Shown: in pieces, positions 6,498 through 14,600 of the stretch
Layout of the letters: every line of letters begins with the position of its first letter
How positions within the stretch are numbered: the first letter of the stretch is position 1
Assembly: GCA_022792755.1 (NCBI GenBank)
Contig: JAAWBP010000053.1
Span: 1-21,196 of the forward strand
Source: Oscillospiraceae bacterium
Lineage (GTDB): Bacteria > Bacillota > Clostridia > Oscillospirales > Ruminococcaceae
DNA: 21,196 nucleotides
Reading direction: 5' to 3'
Program-made: the position numbers and the translations under genes
The notes under the pieces: generated by a model
The model's database searches: none
Seen by the model: the letters and a program-made list of their open reading frames with translations, nothing else
What the model was told of the DNA's origin: nothing

Positions 6498-7145
6498 TCA
6501 CTTGGCCGCGTCGAGAAGTTCCAGCGGGCTTGCAATCGCCGCTTGATGCCGGTATCGGTTCAGGGTAGCGGGCGTAAAACCGAAGCCGTAGGTCACCGCG
6601 CAGAAATCCACCCCCGCCTGTTCGGCGCCCACCGCGTCAAATTTGCTGTCGCCGATCATCAGGACGCCGTCCGGCCCGGGGATCCCCGAAAGCGCCATCG
6701 CGAGCTCGATCACGTCCTTTTTGGTCCGTTTCTCCGCGTCGTCCGAACCGACGACCGCTGTGAAACAGTCTGCAATCCCGAGATGCTCGACCAGGCTGAC
6801 CGCCTGGGCCTCCCGCTTGAGGGTGGCAACCATCAGGCGGCATCCCTTTGCCTTGAGGGTGCGCAGCAGGGTCTCCATCCCGTCGTAAAGGGTGCTGTTG
6901 AAAACCCCTTCCTTTTTGTAGTACTCCCGGAAGAGGAGGGTTGCCTCCATCGCCTTTGCCTCATCCATCCCGCAGATTTCGTGGAAAGAGAGGTGGAGGG
7001 GCGGCCCGATGAACCGCCGCAGTTCCTGTTCGGGGAGGGAAGGCGCCCCCATCTGGCGGAGCGTCCGCCGCACCCCCTCAAAGACGCCGGGGGAAGTATC
7101 CGCCAGCGTCCCGTCCATATCAAAAATAAAATCGCTGTATTTCAT
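6498..7145 (-). CDS. HAD family hydrolase, phosphoglycolate phosphatase-like
   Basis: The 215 residues contain all four HAD motifs: DMDGT with nucleophile Asp9 and acid/base Asp11; VATLK with Thr108; Lys142/Lys143 in RTKKD; and GDSKFD with Asp166 and Asp170. The alpha-helical cap between motifs I and II places it in the PGP/PpaX/beta-phosphoglucomutase-like group. These are cytoplasmic, magnesium-dependent phosphatases; the natural substrate (phosphoglycolate, pyrophosphate, a sugar phosphate or a nucleotide) is not predictable. The ATG follows AAAGGAG. A promoter about 300 nt upstream (7443-7471) suggests a long leader that includes a mosaic repeat. The gene ends exactly at another repeat. 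Confidence 0.92.
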   Translation of the reverse strand: MKYSDFIFDMDGTLADTSPGVFEGVRRTLRQMGAPSLPEQELRRFIGPPLHLSFHEICGMDEAKAMEATLLFREYYKKEGVFNSTLYDGMETLLRTLKAKGCRLMVATLKREAQAVSLVEHLGIADCFTAVVGSDDAEKRTKKDVIELAMALSGIPGPDGVLMIGDSKFDAVGAEQAGVDFCAVTYGFGFTPATLNRYRHQAAIASPLELLDAAK

Positions 7146-7183
7146 AAAACTCCTTTAAAATCGCCTTTGCCGGGTAATCCCGG

Positions 7184-7333
7184 GCGGCGAACCGCCGCCG
7201 GTAATTCGCACCCCAGCGTTTTCCTGGTCAAAAAGTCGGTGAACCTGCGAGGTACGGTGTTTTCGCTTTACTTCCGCGTGCTGCGCAGGTCTGTACTGTC
7301 TGTGGATTGCGTCTAATGCGGAGGAACTCCGCC
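7184..7333 (+). repeat. Divergent mosaic repeat inside the HAD gene leader
   Basis: An A arm (7203-7252) ends CCTGCGAGG. After a loop, CTGCGCAGG and a shortened B arm (about 7281-7311) follow. Hairpins border it at about 7184-7199 (GGCGG/CCGCC) and 7318-7332 (GCGGAG-GAA-CTCCGC). This is the most diverged copy in the window. It lies between the predicted promoter and the HAD start codon, so it would be transcribed as part of the mRNA. Confidence 0.7.
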
Positions 7334-7335
7334 GA

Positions 7336-7471
7336 AACCTTCGATTTCGCCAACGGGTCAGATTGTTACTGCCGAAGGCAACAAGGTTCTCTCAGGCATC
7401 CGAAGGACTGCAGGGCAAGACTTCGGCTCATGCCGTGAGATTATTATAACAAAGAACAAGGGAAAATACAA
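7336..7471 (-). promoter_or_regulatory. Promoter and structured leader upstream of the HAD gene
   Basis: On the minus strand TTGTAT (7471-7466), a 17-bp spacer and a perfect TATAAT (7448-7443) form a good sigma-A promoter. The RNA would begin with a strong hairpin (7439-7391; CTCA-GGCAT-CGGAAG type arms). A second domain follows, closed by AACCTT (7388-7383) and AAGGTT (7341-7336), enclosing a GTT-ACT-GCC/GGC-AAC stem-loop (7382-7365) and an unpaired stretch containing GACCCGTTGG. The layout of hairpin, closed domain and expression platform resembles a riboswitch or attenuator, but it matches no class that I can name. Confidence 0.5.
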
Positions 7472-7522
7472 TTTAAAAGCAGCTGCCAATCATTTAACCT
7501 GGATTGTATTTCTTGGCAAACG

Positions 7523-7569
7523 AAAACCGCCGATGCCGACACTCTACGGTGTTGACACCGGCGGTTTTT
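7523..7569 (-). terminator. Terminator of the chemoreceptor gene
   Basis: AAAACCGCCG and CGGCGGTTTT arms enclose an inner imperfect stem (GTGT/ACAC type). T-runs on both sides allow it to work in either direction. It starts about 40 bp past the chemoreceptor stop codon. Confidence 0.85.
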
Positions 7570-7609
7570 GATGGCTTACCAGTATACACAGGCCCCGGGC
7601 TTTTAAACC

Positions 7610-9556
7610 TTAGTTCAGCCGGAATTTGCGCACCAAATCGTTCATCAACGAAGACTGGTTCGATAATTCCTGAGAGGTGGCGGCACTTTGCTCCGAAGTG
7701 GCAGAGGTGTTTTGGACGACAGAAGAAATCTGGTCGATCCCTTCGGTGACCTGAGAAATAGAGACGGTCTGGCTTTCCACCGCCGTTACAACAGCGGTCA
7801 TTTTAGCTGTTACGTTTTCAGCGATCGAACTGGTTTGATCCAGCGACTCTGTTACATTGTTCACCGCTTGGCTGCCTTCCATAACGGCGGCAATCGAACC
7901 CTCAATAAGCTCCTTTGTGGCTTTGGCCGCCTCGTCGGATTTAGAAGCCAGACTGCGAACCTCGTCGGAGACAACAGCGAATCCCTTGCCGGCACTGCCT
8001 GCCCGCGCAGCCTCCACGGCGGCATTTAGGGCGAGGATATTGGTCTGGAATGCGATATTTTCAATCGTATCGATGATCTTGCTGATTTCTGCAGAGGAGT
8101 TTGAAATTTTCTCCATGGCAGTGTTTAGTTCTTTGACGTGCGCTACGCTGACGCCCAGCTGTTCACCCGCCTGGTTTACAAAACGCCCCGCTTCCTCCGC
8201 GGCGGCAGCGGTCTGTCTGGCGTTCTCCGCAATGTTGGAAGCGGTAGCGGAAAGCTCCTGAACGGCGCTGGCCTGTTCTGTAGCACCCTGGCTCAGAGAC
8301 TGCGCTCCATTGGACACCTGGGAGGCGCTGGTCGCCACCGTTTCGGCAGAGTGGCTGATTTGGAGGAGCGTGTCTTTCAGCGAATGATGGATTGATTTCA
8401 TGGATTTTTCAATCGCAGTGAAATCCCCATAGTATGTAGAGGCGATGGCCTCGCAGAAGTCCCCCTGTGCCATCTTGCCCAGGTGGCGGGATACGTCTTG
8501 TACCACATCATTCAGGCGGAATACCGTCTCTTCAAGAGCTTTTGCAAGTTTAGCGGTCTCATCACGGGATTTTACGACGGGAGTAGGAGTCTGCAGGTCG
8601 CCGTCAGACAGTTTCTCCAACCGAGCGACACAAGCCCGGATAGGGCCGGAGATGGAGCGCCCCACTTTAACCGCGACGGGGAAGGTGGCAATCACGACCA
8701 AAACAACGACCAGGATTGTGAGCAGAAGGCTCTGATCCAGTGTGGACTTGAATTCCCGCTGGCTGGTTTCGATTGCAATGCTCCAGTTCTGATTGCCGCC
8801 GATGGGGGCAAAGCCCACAAACTTGTTGTCCCCATAAAAATTATAAGAGCCGAAACCGGTTTCCCTTTGGATCATACGCTGGTTTACCGCGGCTACGTCC
8901 GCCACGCTGGGATCTGTCTTAGCGGCTTCGATCATATTGGAGCCTTCCTCTACAATGGAGCTCTCCCGGTGGCCGATGACGTTCCCTTTGCCATCCAGTA
9001 CATAAGCCACACCGTCTTCCCCCATTGCCAGGTTAACCACGATGTCCGACAAAAAGTCGGCGCTGATGCCGCCGTAAACCGCACCGTCAAAACGGCCGTC
9101 GACAATGATGGGAACCTCCAACAGAAAAATCATCTGCTGCCCGTCGTTCATAATGTCTGAAATATAGGGCTGCATGGTCTCTTTGCACTGCTTGAAATAA
9201 TCTTCCTCGGCGTAACTGTAACCGGTGGAGGAGAAGCCGTTGGCATCCATCTTGCCGGTGTAAAGAAAGCCGTTGCGCTGCGCGATATCGTCCCGAACAG
9301 GGATCAGCTCTGAGGCGGTAGGGTCGGATTCCCGGAAAATATCGGATGCGGCAGCTTCCTGAAGCGCTGTCCAGTAGTGGTCCATCCGCCACTCGACCGC
9401 GTCCGCTGCCATCTGTGTAGCAGGCCCCACGGTCTTTGTCATGATACTGTCGATTCCGTTGGCATTCAAAAGGGCGGTAATGACTCCGATCAGCACTGAA
9501 CCGATCAGCACCACTGACAGCATGCTGATTTGGATTTTTGACTTGATCGACTTCAT
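7610..9556 (-). CDS. Methyl-accepting chemotaxis protein with dCache sensor
   Basis: The 648-residue receptor has transmembrane helix 1 (about 10-31), a large extracellular dCache-type sensor (about 35-270), helix 2 (about 275-297), a HAMP domain (298-350) and a long cytoplasmic coiled-coil signalling domain. The hairpin tip is at about 499-525 (ENIAFQTNILALNAAVEAARAG region), the part that binds CheA and CheW. Candidate methylation stretches are TEQASAVQELSATAS and SEQSAATSQELSNQS. It lacks the C-terminal pentapeptide used to tether CheR. The start follows AGAGGAAG. Promoter and terminator indicate a single-gene unit. No CheA, CheW or flagellar gene is visible, although CheX- and CheY-like genes lie 2.4 kb away. 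Its DNA looks less GC-rich than the flanking genes, possibly reflecting transfer. The ligand is unknown. Confidence 0.95.
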   Translation of the reverse strand: MKSIKSKIQISMLSVVLIGSVLIGVITALLNANGIDSIMTKTVGPATQMAADAVEWRMDHYWTALQEAAASDIFRESDPTASELIPVRDDIAQRNGFLYTGKMDANGFSSTGYSYAEEDYFKQCKETMQPYISDIMNDGQQMIFLLEVPIIVDGRFDGAVYGGISADFLSDIVVNLAMGEDGVAYVLDGKGNVIGHRESSIVEEGSNMIEAAKTDPSVADVAAVNQRMIQRETGFGSYNFYGDNKFVGFAPIGGNQNWSIAIETSQREFKSTLDQSLLLTILVVVLVVIATFPVAVKVGRSISGPIRACVARLEKLSDGDLQTPTPVVKSRDETAKLAKALEETVFRLNDVVQDVSRHLGKMAQGDFCEAIASTYYGDFTAIEKSMKSIHHSLKDTLLQISHSAETVATSASQVSNGAQSLSQGATEQASAVQELSATASNIAENARQTAAAAEEAGRFVNQAGEQLGVSVAHVKELNTAMEKISNSSAEISKIIDTIENIAFQTNILALNAAVEAARAGSAGKGFAVVSDEVRSLASKSDEAAKATKELIEGSIAAVMEGSQAVNNVTESLDQTSSIAENVTAKMTAVVTAVESQTVSISQVTEGIDQISSVVQNTSATSEQSAATSQELSNQSSLMNDLVRKFRLN

Positions 9557-9644
9557 ATCATCTTCCTCTCATTCGTCTTGTTTTGGATAGGGAAACGGGT
9601 TTGGCACAGTAAGGGGATGATCAAAAACCGTTTTACCCTACGCT

Positions 9645-9673
9645 ATCTTAGCATAAAAGCTCAAAATGTTCAA
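9645..9673 (-). promoter_or_regulatory. Sigma-A promoter of the chemoreceptor gene
   Basis: On the minus strand TTGAAC (9673-9668), a 17-bp spacer and TAAGAT (9650-9645), about 90 bp from the start codon. It does not look like a sigma-D/FliA promoter, which is notable for a chemoreceptor. Confidence 0.6.
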
Positions 9674-9924
9674 TCCGTATTTTAAACTTTCAACAGAGCG
9701 GGTATGGTCCGGTTCCTGTCCTAACAAATTCCCAAGTTTTACTATTATTATGCACAGTGAAGGCCTCTATGCAAATTGCAGCCTTTCTAACCGGCGGCTG
9801 GTTAAGAATGGGCATCCCATTGTTCGATATGGCGGGTTCAGAGAAGATGATGAGGCCGAGGGAGGAAATGCCGCTCTTTCGATGAATTCCGTAAATATTT
9901 CGGAGGAATTCCCCCTCCTGTCAA
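9674..9924. other. Intergenic stretch between divergent chemoreceptor and MATE genes
   Basis: No gene is supported here. The plus-strand open frame at 9666-9938 has no ribosome binding site and no recognisable family. The stretch holds several short inverted repeats: TGCAA-A-TTGCA (9771-9781), TAACC/GGTTA (about 9789-9805), AATGGG-CAT-CCCATT (about 9807-9821) and GAATTCCG with a matching CGG-AG-GAATTC (about 9882-9910). The last lies just upstream of the MATE promoter and could be an operator. Confidence 0.4.
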
Positions 9925-9953
9925 TAGACAAAACGTGAAAAAAGGAATATGAT
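9925..9953 (+). promoter_or_regulatory. Sigma-A promoter of the MATE gene
   Basis: TAGACA (9925-9930), a 17-bp spacer and TATGAT (9948-9953); each box is one base from consensus. It lies 57 bp before the ATG. Confidence 0.65.
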
Positions 9954-10010
9954 AATAAAAACAGGCAAAGACGGCACAAACCGACAACGCAGTAAAGAAG
10001 GAACGCAATC

Positions 10011-11399
10011 ATGCTAACAAAAGCGCGGGGGAAACTCTCCGCACTGATCCAGAGAAATTTATCCGGCGAATGCTTCAGCTTCAAAAGCCTGACGGTGATC
10101 TTCCTCCCCCTTCTCGTTGACCAGGCGATGGTGGCCATCCTCAACATCATCAACTCCTCCATGGTCAGCTCTTCGGGGGCGGAGGCGGTCTCGGCCGTCA
10201 ACATGGTGGATTCGGTCAACCTGTTTATGGTCAACTTCTTCATCGCCGTTGCGACAGGCGGCACGGTGGTGGTCGCGCAGTACATGGGGCGGTACGAACC
10301 GAAAAAGGCGGGGGAGGCTGCCGCGCAGGCGATCCTGTCGTGCACCCTCTGCGCGCTGACGATCGGCGTTTTGATCATCGTCTTTTCTGAACCGATCTTA
10401 AACCTCCTCTTCGGGCAGGCGGAGCCCAAGGTGATGGAAAACGCCCGCATTTATCTGACCGGATGCTGTATTTCCTACCCGGCCTTTGCGGTCTTTCAGG
10501 CGGTTTCGGGCGCCTTGCGCGGGATGGGGGACACCCGTTCGTCGATAATGCTCTCGATCGGGATGAACGTCCTCGTCGTCCTCTTCAACCTGGTCTTTAT
10601 CAACGGGATGGGTTTAAGCGTCCTGGGCGTCACCTTCTCGCTCAACATCGCCCGGGCCGCCGCCGCGGTCGCCGCGGTGGTCTATCTGCTCCACACGAAA
10701 CACGAATTGCAGATCAAGCCCAAGTATTTCCTGCGCTTCAGCAAATCGATGCAGAAAAGCATCATGCTCATCGGGCTTCCTTCGGCCAGCGAGCAGATGT
10801 TTTTCCACGGCGGGAAGATCATCACCCAGACCTTTATCGTCAGCCTGGGGACGATGAGTATGACCGCCTACGCGATCTCGATGTCGATGACAATCCTCTT
10901 CCAGGTGCCGGGGAACGCCCTGAACCTGACCATCATGACGGTGGTTGGGCAGTGCATGGGGGCGGGGAATGTCAAAGAGGCGAAGAAATTCATGCATTCG
11001 TTTATCATTGCCTCCCTGGTTTTGAGTACGCTGGTCGCGCTGGTGATGCTCCCCTTCACGCCGCTTCTCTACCAGATGTACTCCCCGCCGGACGGGATTG
11101 CCTACGAAACCTTTATGTGTCTGCTGATCTCGGTGGTCGGGGTGCCGATCCTCTGGTCGATGGCGTTCATCACCCCATCCGCCCTCCGTGCCGCCGGAGA
11201 TGCGAAGTTCACCTCGGTCGCGGCCATGCTGAGCATGTGGATCGTCCGGGTCATGCTGGGTTACCTGCTGGGGATCGTCCTCGGTTATGGGATTATCGGG
11301 GTGGTTGCCGCCATGGTGCTCGAGTGGGGGGTGCGCGCGGTGATCTTCACCCTGCGTAAGCGGGGTACGAAGTGGTACCAGCACAAGGTCATTGATTAG
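10011..11399 (+). CDS. MATE family efflux transporter
   Basis: The 462-residue membrane protein has the MATE pattern: about twelve transmembrane helices in two related halves, with family-typical stretches such as NIINSSMVSSSGAEAVSAVN, FIAVATGGTVVVAQYMG and GDTRSSIMLSIGMNVLVVLFN in the first half and AYAISMSMTILFQVPGNALN with TVVGQCMGAGNVKEAKK in the second. MATE proteins sit in the cytoplasmic membrane and export cationic drugs, metabolites or toxins against sodium or proton entry. This one resembles the NorM/DinF-type bacterial group; the substrate is not predictable. The start follows AGAAGGA and has its own promoter with a nearby inverted repeat that could be an operator. A shared bidirectional terminator separates it from the convergent cheY-like gene. 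Confidence 0.93.
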   Translation: MLTKARGKLSALIQRNLSGECFSFKSLTVIFLPLLVDQAMVAILNIINSSMVSSSGAEAVSAVNMVDSVNLFMVNFFIAVATGGTVVVAQYMGRYEPKKAGEAAAQAILSCTLCALTIGVLIIVFSEPILNLLFGQAEPKVMENARIYLTGCCISYPAFAVFQAVSGALRGMGDTRSSIMLSIGMNVLVVLFNLVFINGMGLSVLGVTFSLNIARAAAAVAAVVYLLHTKHELQIKPKYFLRFSKSMQKSIMLIGLPSASEQMFFHGGKIITQTFIVSLGTMSMTAYAISMSMTILFQVPGNALNLTIMTVVGQCMGAGNVKEAKKFMHSFIIASLVLSTLVALVMLPFTPLLYQMYSPPDGIAYETFMCLLISVVGVPILWSMAFITPSALRAAGDAKFTSVAAMLSMWIVRVMLGYLLGIVLGYGIIGVVAAMVLEWGVRAVIFTLRKRGTKWYQHKVID

Positions 11400-11533
11400 G
11401 GGTACCGTGCCCTTTCAAACGACAGCTGGAATGCAGATCCTTGTATTTAGTTAGAGATCCCGCAGGAAAGGGATGGAGAAACAGGCGAATCTTGTCTTCC
11501 CAAGGGTGAAAACCCGCGTTTTTTTACCGTAAA

Positions 11534-11569
11534 AAAGAGGCTGTCCGCCGGCAAGCGGACAGCCTCTTT
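11534..11569. terminator. Bidirectional terminator between MATE and cheY-like genes
   Basis: A perfect stem, AAAGAGGCTGTCCGC with GCGGACAGCCTCTTT, encloses the loop CGGCAA. A and T runs on both sides suit termination of both convergent transcripts. A weaker GGGT-GAAA-ACCC stem with a T-run lies just upstream, at about 11505-11525. Confidence 0.92.
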
Positions 11570-11610
11570 AAGTTATTTTCCCCTTTGAAAAAGGCAGGTA
11601 TGTAAAGCTT

Positions 11611-11979
11611 TCAGCGCGCCGCCAGCGCGAGGTTCAGGGTTTCGATGAGGTTTTCACGCTCGATGGGCTTGTAGAGAAACGCCTTTGCCCCGATGGCGTC
11701 GGCTTCATGAAAGGTGTCATCGTAAGCAAGGGAAGAGATTATGACAATCCTCGCATCCGGATGTTCCTCTAAAATCGCTTGTGCTGTCTCCAGCCCGTCC
11801 AGCCCCGGCATGATGATGTCCATCGTCACAATATCCGGCTGGATTTCACCGTATTGGGCAATGGCATCTTCTCCGTTTTGGCAGTAGGCTGCCACTTCGA
11901 AATCCGACCCCTCCAGCAGGCTGCTGATCTGCAGCTCAGCCACCCGGGAGTCGTCCACAATCATGACCCGTTTTCCCAT
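11611..11979 (-). CDS. CheY-like single-domain response regulator
   Basis: The 122 residues form a lone receiver domain: Asp9-Asp10 bind magnesium, Asp54 in TMDIIMPG is the phosphoacceptor, Ser82/Ser83 in VIISS and Lys104 in YKPI complete the switch. There is no output domain, so it probably acts by binding a partner, as CheY does at the flagellar motor. It is the last gene of a fapA-cheX-cheY operon, starting 5 bp after the cheX-like stop. That pairing of a receiver with a CheX-type phosphatase suggests that its phosphorylation is removed by the neighbour. AAGGAG lies about 11 nt upstream of the ATG, slightly far. No histidine kinase is encoded in the window. Confidence 0.93.
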   Translation of the reverse strand: MGKRVMIVDDSRVAELQISSLLEGSDFEVAAYCQNGEDAIAQYGEIQPDIVTMDIIMPGLDGLETAQAILEEHPDARIVIISSLAYDDTFHEADAIGAKAFLYKPIERENLIETLNLALAAR

Positions 11980-11984
11980 AAGGT

Positions 11985-12485
11985 TTAAGTCTCCTTTCCT
12001 TCAGTCGATACGCAGCTCCCTGCGGAATCCCCAAAGGGGATGTGATAGATCAGCTGCGCGCTTCGATTCTCGTCGCTTTCATAGATGAGAGCGAAATGCT
12101 CCCGATAGCCGTCCGGCAGGGCTTTTCCCCGGTAAAAGGTGGGGATGCCAAACCGGTAAGGAACCTTTGTCTCCTGGTACAGCCGGGAGACGATCCGCCC
12201 GCAAAGGACGTTGAAGTACTCCTTTGAAAAGTCTTCGATGTCCTGGGGTGTGACCGTCCCACCCCGCATCATCCCCTGCGTCAGCCGGGCAAAGAGGCCC
12301 GTTTCGGCGCAGAGGGATAAAATGGAGTGAAATCCCCGGGTAAAAGGGATCGACACTGTACAGAGCTCCCCGTCCGGCGGGGTACTTCCCATCCGCAGAC
12401 GGATCCCGCTCTCCTGCTCCGTTACCTCCCGGGCAGTTTTGTCGAAGATCTCGGTCAGCAGCTCCTGTGTTACCACGGCATCCAT
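11985..12485 (-). CDS. CheX-like phosphatase/chemotaxis domain protein
   Basis: This 166-residue protein carries E89-x2-N92-x3-G96 (KEYFNVLCG), the catalytic pattern of the CheC/CheX/FliY family, in which Glu and Asn position water to dephosphorylate CheY-P. Only one such motif is present, as in CheX, which works as a dimer. The N-terminal half (about 1-80) fits the CheX-like domain. The C-terminal tail is not conserved by eye. The ATG at 12485 follows GGAGGG; a longer frame starting at 12533 has no such signal. It sits between fapA and the cheY-like gene in one operon, so its likely substrate is the phosphorylated receiver next to it. Confidence 0.75.
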   Translation of the reverse strand: MDAVVTQELLTEIFDKTAREVTEQESGIRLRMGSTPPDGELCTVSIPFTRGFHSILSLCAETGLFARLTQGMMRGGTVTPQDIEDFSKEYFNVLCGRIVSRLYQETKVPYRFGIPTFYRGKALPDGYREHFALIYESDENRSAQLIYHIPFGDSAGSCVSTEGKET

Positions 12486-12545
12486 CTTGAGTTCCCTCCA
12501 TTCTAAAACGATGATTCGAGCAAGGAGCATCACTCTATTTTTAAC

Positions 12546-14252
12546 TTATATAAAGACGATTTCCCCACTCAGCAGCTTGAAAGTGCACTGTTTGTATTCC
12601 TGCTTTAAACTCAGAGTTTCTTCCCCGATGGTGATCTCCGTCCCCGGGTAAGCGAGCCCGCATTCCAACCGCCTCCGGTCGTTTTCCCGGATGTCGTCCT
12701 TTGCCTCCGCCAGCACCATTTCGAGCTTTTCGAGCTTGAGACGCCCGGTCGAGAGCTTCATCCGCTCCTTGGCTAACCGGGCGGCCTTGGAAGAACTGTC
12801 CAAACGGTTCTCGGTCTTTTTCAGCTCATCCTCCAACTCTTTGAGCTGCTGGCGCAGAACCTCCCGTTCGAAGCTCGTACAAGGCAGCCCGCCTAAAAGG
12901 ATGGAAGTCCGGCCCTCCGCGCGGGAGCCTACGACCTTCGCCTCAACCTTTCGGGCGGCTGAAATCTGTCCGCCGATGATGGTCCCCCGCCCGGAGCTGA
13001 CCACGACGTCGCCGTCGCTGTAAACCTTGCAGTTGACAATGCAGTCGGTCTGCAAATTTTCTCTGGCGTAGACGGTTGCATTTTCCATATATTTTGAGAA
13101 GATGCTCCGATGTGCCCGGACAACCGTATCCTCGTCGCCCAGAATCCCTTTGACCACGACCAGGTCGCCGCCGGCTTCTACGATGCTGCCGGCTTCTACG
13201 ACGCCGTCTACATGGATGTTCCCCATCGCCCGGACAGTGAAACCGCTGAGAACGTCGCCGTGGATGTGGACGTCCCCCAGAGAATTGATGTTTCCGGTGG
13301 AGAAATCGACGTTTCCAGAGATGTCGAGGGTGGGCTTTACCTGGAAACTGCGGCCGGTGAACTCTACACAGCCCGCCTGGGAAGCCACCAGCCGCAAGCC
13401 GTCCTCGGTGATTTCAGTGTTCCGCCCTTTCGGAAGGGCTGGAACCTTTCCGTCCTTGGCCGGGATTTCCTGATCCTGGACTGTCCGGCCCGGCTGGCCG
13501 ATCGTGGGGGGGATCAAACGGCTGATTTCGTCCCCTTTTTCCACATTCTGCACGAGGTTGAGCGAGGCGTAATCCACCTGGTCGTATTCATCCGTCTCGA
13601 CCGTCCGCTCAACGGTGCGGGGGAAGGCATCCACGACGCTTCCGTTGAGCCCGTCGACGGCGCGCCTGCCCTTAGCGGCGGGAAAGAGGTGGAAATACCG
13701 GTTTTCATCCTGTGGCAGCCGGTCTGCCAGCTCTTCATCCACACCGTAAACGACCGATTGCGCTTCCAAAGCCTGTCGGATCGAGGCGCTTGTCACCTCC
13801 TGGCCCTGTCCCACTGGGGGGAAAACCATCACCCAAGCGGCCAGCTTATCGGAGGAGAGAAAGACCCAGGGCAGGGCGTCGAGGTCCGGTGTCGGAACGT
13901 CCTTGACCTTCGGCACCGCCTTCGCCAGCCGCGAAATGGCGGCAGAGGTGGCGCCCTGGCGCAGCCGGTTCAGTTCGCGCCTAAACGAGTCTGGAGAAAG
14001 GATTCCCTGGTCGTCCAGGCGGAGCTGCGGCATGGACAGCCCGTCTATTTCCTGACTGCGCAGGTTATAAAGCCGGATGATCGGATGCTCCGCAGAAAGC
14101 TCCAGCAGAGTGGGATCGGAAGGCTCTTCCTTCAAAACCGGAGTTCCGTCTGCCGGGGGAGCTAAATCTGTCTGGGACAGTTCTTCCTGATCTGGTTTTT
14201 TCTCCGATTTGGAGCCAAACAACCAGGACGCAATGGTATCTTTAAACGACAT
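12546..14252 (-). CDS. FapA-type DUF342 protein (flagellar assembly protein A family)
   Basis: The 568-residue cytoplasmic protein has an N-terminal charged linker, a middle region (about 130-300), then a polymer-like beta-helix (about 305-455; repeated SGNVDFSTG, LGDVHIHGDV, MGNIHVDGVV, GGDLVVVKGI turns) that defines DUF342/FapA. A coiled coil (about 458-527, rich in E, K, R and L) and a short beta tail follow. In Vibrio, FapA affects polar flagellar assembly; many clostridia carry homologs whose role is unclear. The ATG at 14252 follows AAGGAGGTG; an in-frame ATG at 14273 lacks a site. It has its own promoter (14288-14317) and is followed 60 bp later by the cheX-like gene, forming a three-gene operon. 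No other flagellar gene is present. Confidence 0.88.
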   Translation of the reverse strand: MSFKDTIASWLFGSKSEKKPDQEELSQTDLAPPADGTPVLKEEPSDPTLLELSAEHPIIRLYNLRSQEIDGLSMPQLRLDDQGILSPDSFRRELNRLRQGATSAAISRLAKAVPKVKDVPTPDLDALPWVFLSSDKLAAWVMVFPPVGQGQEVTSASIRQALEAQSVVYGVDEELADRLPQDENRYFHLFPAAKGRRAVDGLNGSVVDAFPRTVERTVETDEYDQVDYASLNLVQNVEKGDEISRLIPPTIGQPGRTVQDQEIPAKDGKVPALPKGRNTEITEDGLRLVASQAGCVEFTGRSFQVKPTLDISGNVDFSTGNINSLGDVHIHGDVLSGFTVRAMGNIHVDGVVEAGSIVEAGGDLVVVKGILGDEDTVVRAHRSIFSKYMENATVYARENLQTDCIVNCKVYSDGDVVVSSGRGTIIGGQISAARKVEAKVVGSRAEGRTSILLGGLPCTSFEREVLRQQLKELEDELKKTENRLDSSSKAARLAKERMKLSTGRLKLEKLEMVLAEAKDDIRENDRRRLECGLAYPGTEITIGEETLSLKQEYKQCTFKLLSGEIVFI

Positions 14253-14287
14253 GAAAAAGCACCTCCTTGTCATATTCTGCTGCTTTT

Positions 14288-14317
14288 ATTATACGCGATA
14301 TAATAGGGTGTTGACAA
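14288..14317 (-). promoter_or_regulatory. Sigma-A promoter of the fapA-cheX-cheY operon
   Basis: On the minus strand TTGTCA (14317-14312), an 18-bp spacer and a perfect TATAAT (14293-14288), about 35 bp upstream of the fapA start codon. Confidence 0.72.
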
Positions 14318-14417
14318 GAAGAAAAGAGCCTTTTCGGGAAAATAATTGCAATCCGGCTTTTTCCTTTTCCGAGGTTCACTGGAGTCCCCCCTTGGGAGAA
14401 TCAAGCCCCGCTAAATA

Positions 14418-14449
14418 AAAAGCAGCGCAGTGGTCACTGCGCTGCTTTT
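14418..14449 (-). terminator. Strong palindromic terminator upstream of fapA
   Basis: A perfect 15-bp stem (AAAAGCAGCGCAGTG with CACTGCGCTGCTTTT, loop GT) is followed on the minus strand by a T-rich tail. It lies between fapA's own promoter and the glycosyltransferase terminator, with no gene ending at it, so it probably ends an independent RNA. Confidence 0.88.
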
Positions 14450-14600
14450 GTCAGACAGCCTTAGGACGCTGCCCAGCAAAGATATCGAAACGCCGGCCTC
14501 CCGGCGAAGTATTTGGTCTGCCTCCGCCGCCGGTATTCCGGACGGCTGCGGCAGTATAGATCCCCCTGAGTCGGCAAGGGGAAAGAGTCCTCTTTTATTT
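14450..14600 (-). ncRNA. Candidate small RNA between the glycosyltransferase and fapA
   Basis: The segment leading into the terminator folds as a series of stable stems on the minus strand: 14581-14561 (TCCCC/GGGGA), 14554-14518 (CTGCC/GGCAG outside, CCGG-AATA-CCGG inside) and 14506-14491 (CGCCGG-GAGG-CCGGCG), then a small CAGC/GCTG stem. No gene in the window explains the strong terminator at its end. Open frames across it lack a start with a ribosome binding site. A TATGAT at about 14620-14630 is the only promoter hint and has no good -35 box, so the 5' end is uncertain. The remaining sequence to 14767 holds a TGTTTCC/GGAAACA inverted repeat and nothing else that I can identify. Confidence 0.35.

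Noticed and set aside
6204..7316. 370-codon plus-strand open frame
   Set aside because: It is antisense to the HAD gene and crosses two repeats; it shows no family similarity.
7336..7400. TPP riboswitch on the minus strand (CTGAGAG and GACCCGTTG)
   Set aside because: The obligatory GAACCTGAT and AATxCC core is absent.
7365..7415. Glycine riboswitch on the plus strand (GCCGAAGG, CTCTCAGGCA, AAGGACTG)
   Set aside because: The 5' AGAG partner strand is missing, the core has an insertion, and no plus-strand gene follows; the promoter points the other way.
9666..9938. 90-codon plus-strand open frame
   Set aside because: No ribosome binding site, no recognisable domain, and it overlaps the chemoreceptor and MATE promoters.
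13110..14165. 351-codon plus-strand open frame
   Set aside because: Antisense to the fapA-type gene; no ribosome binding site or family motif.
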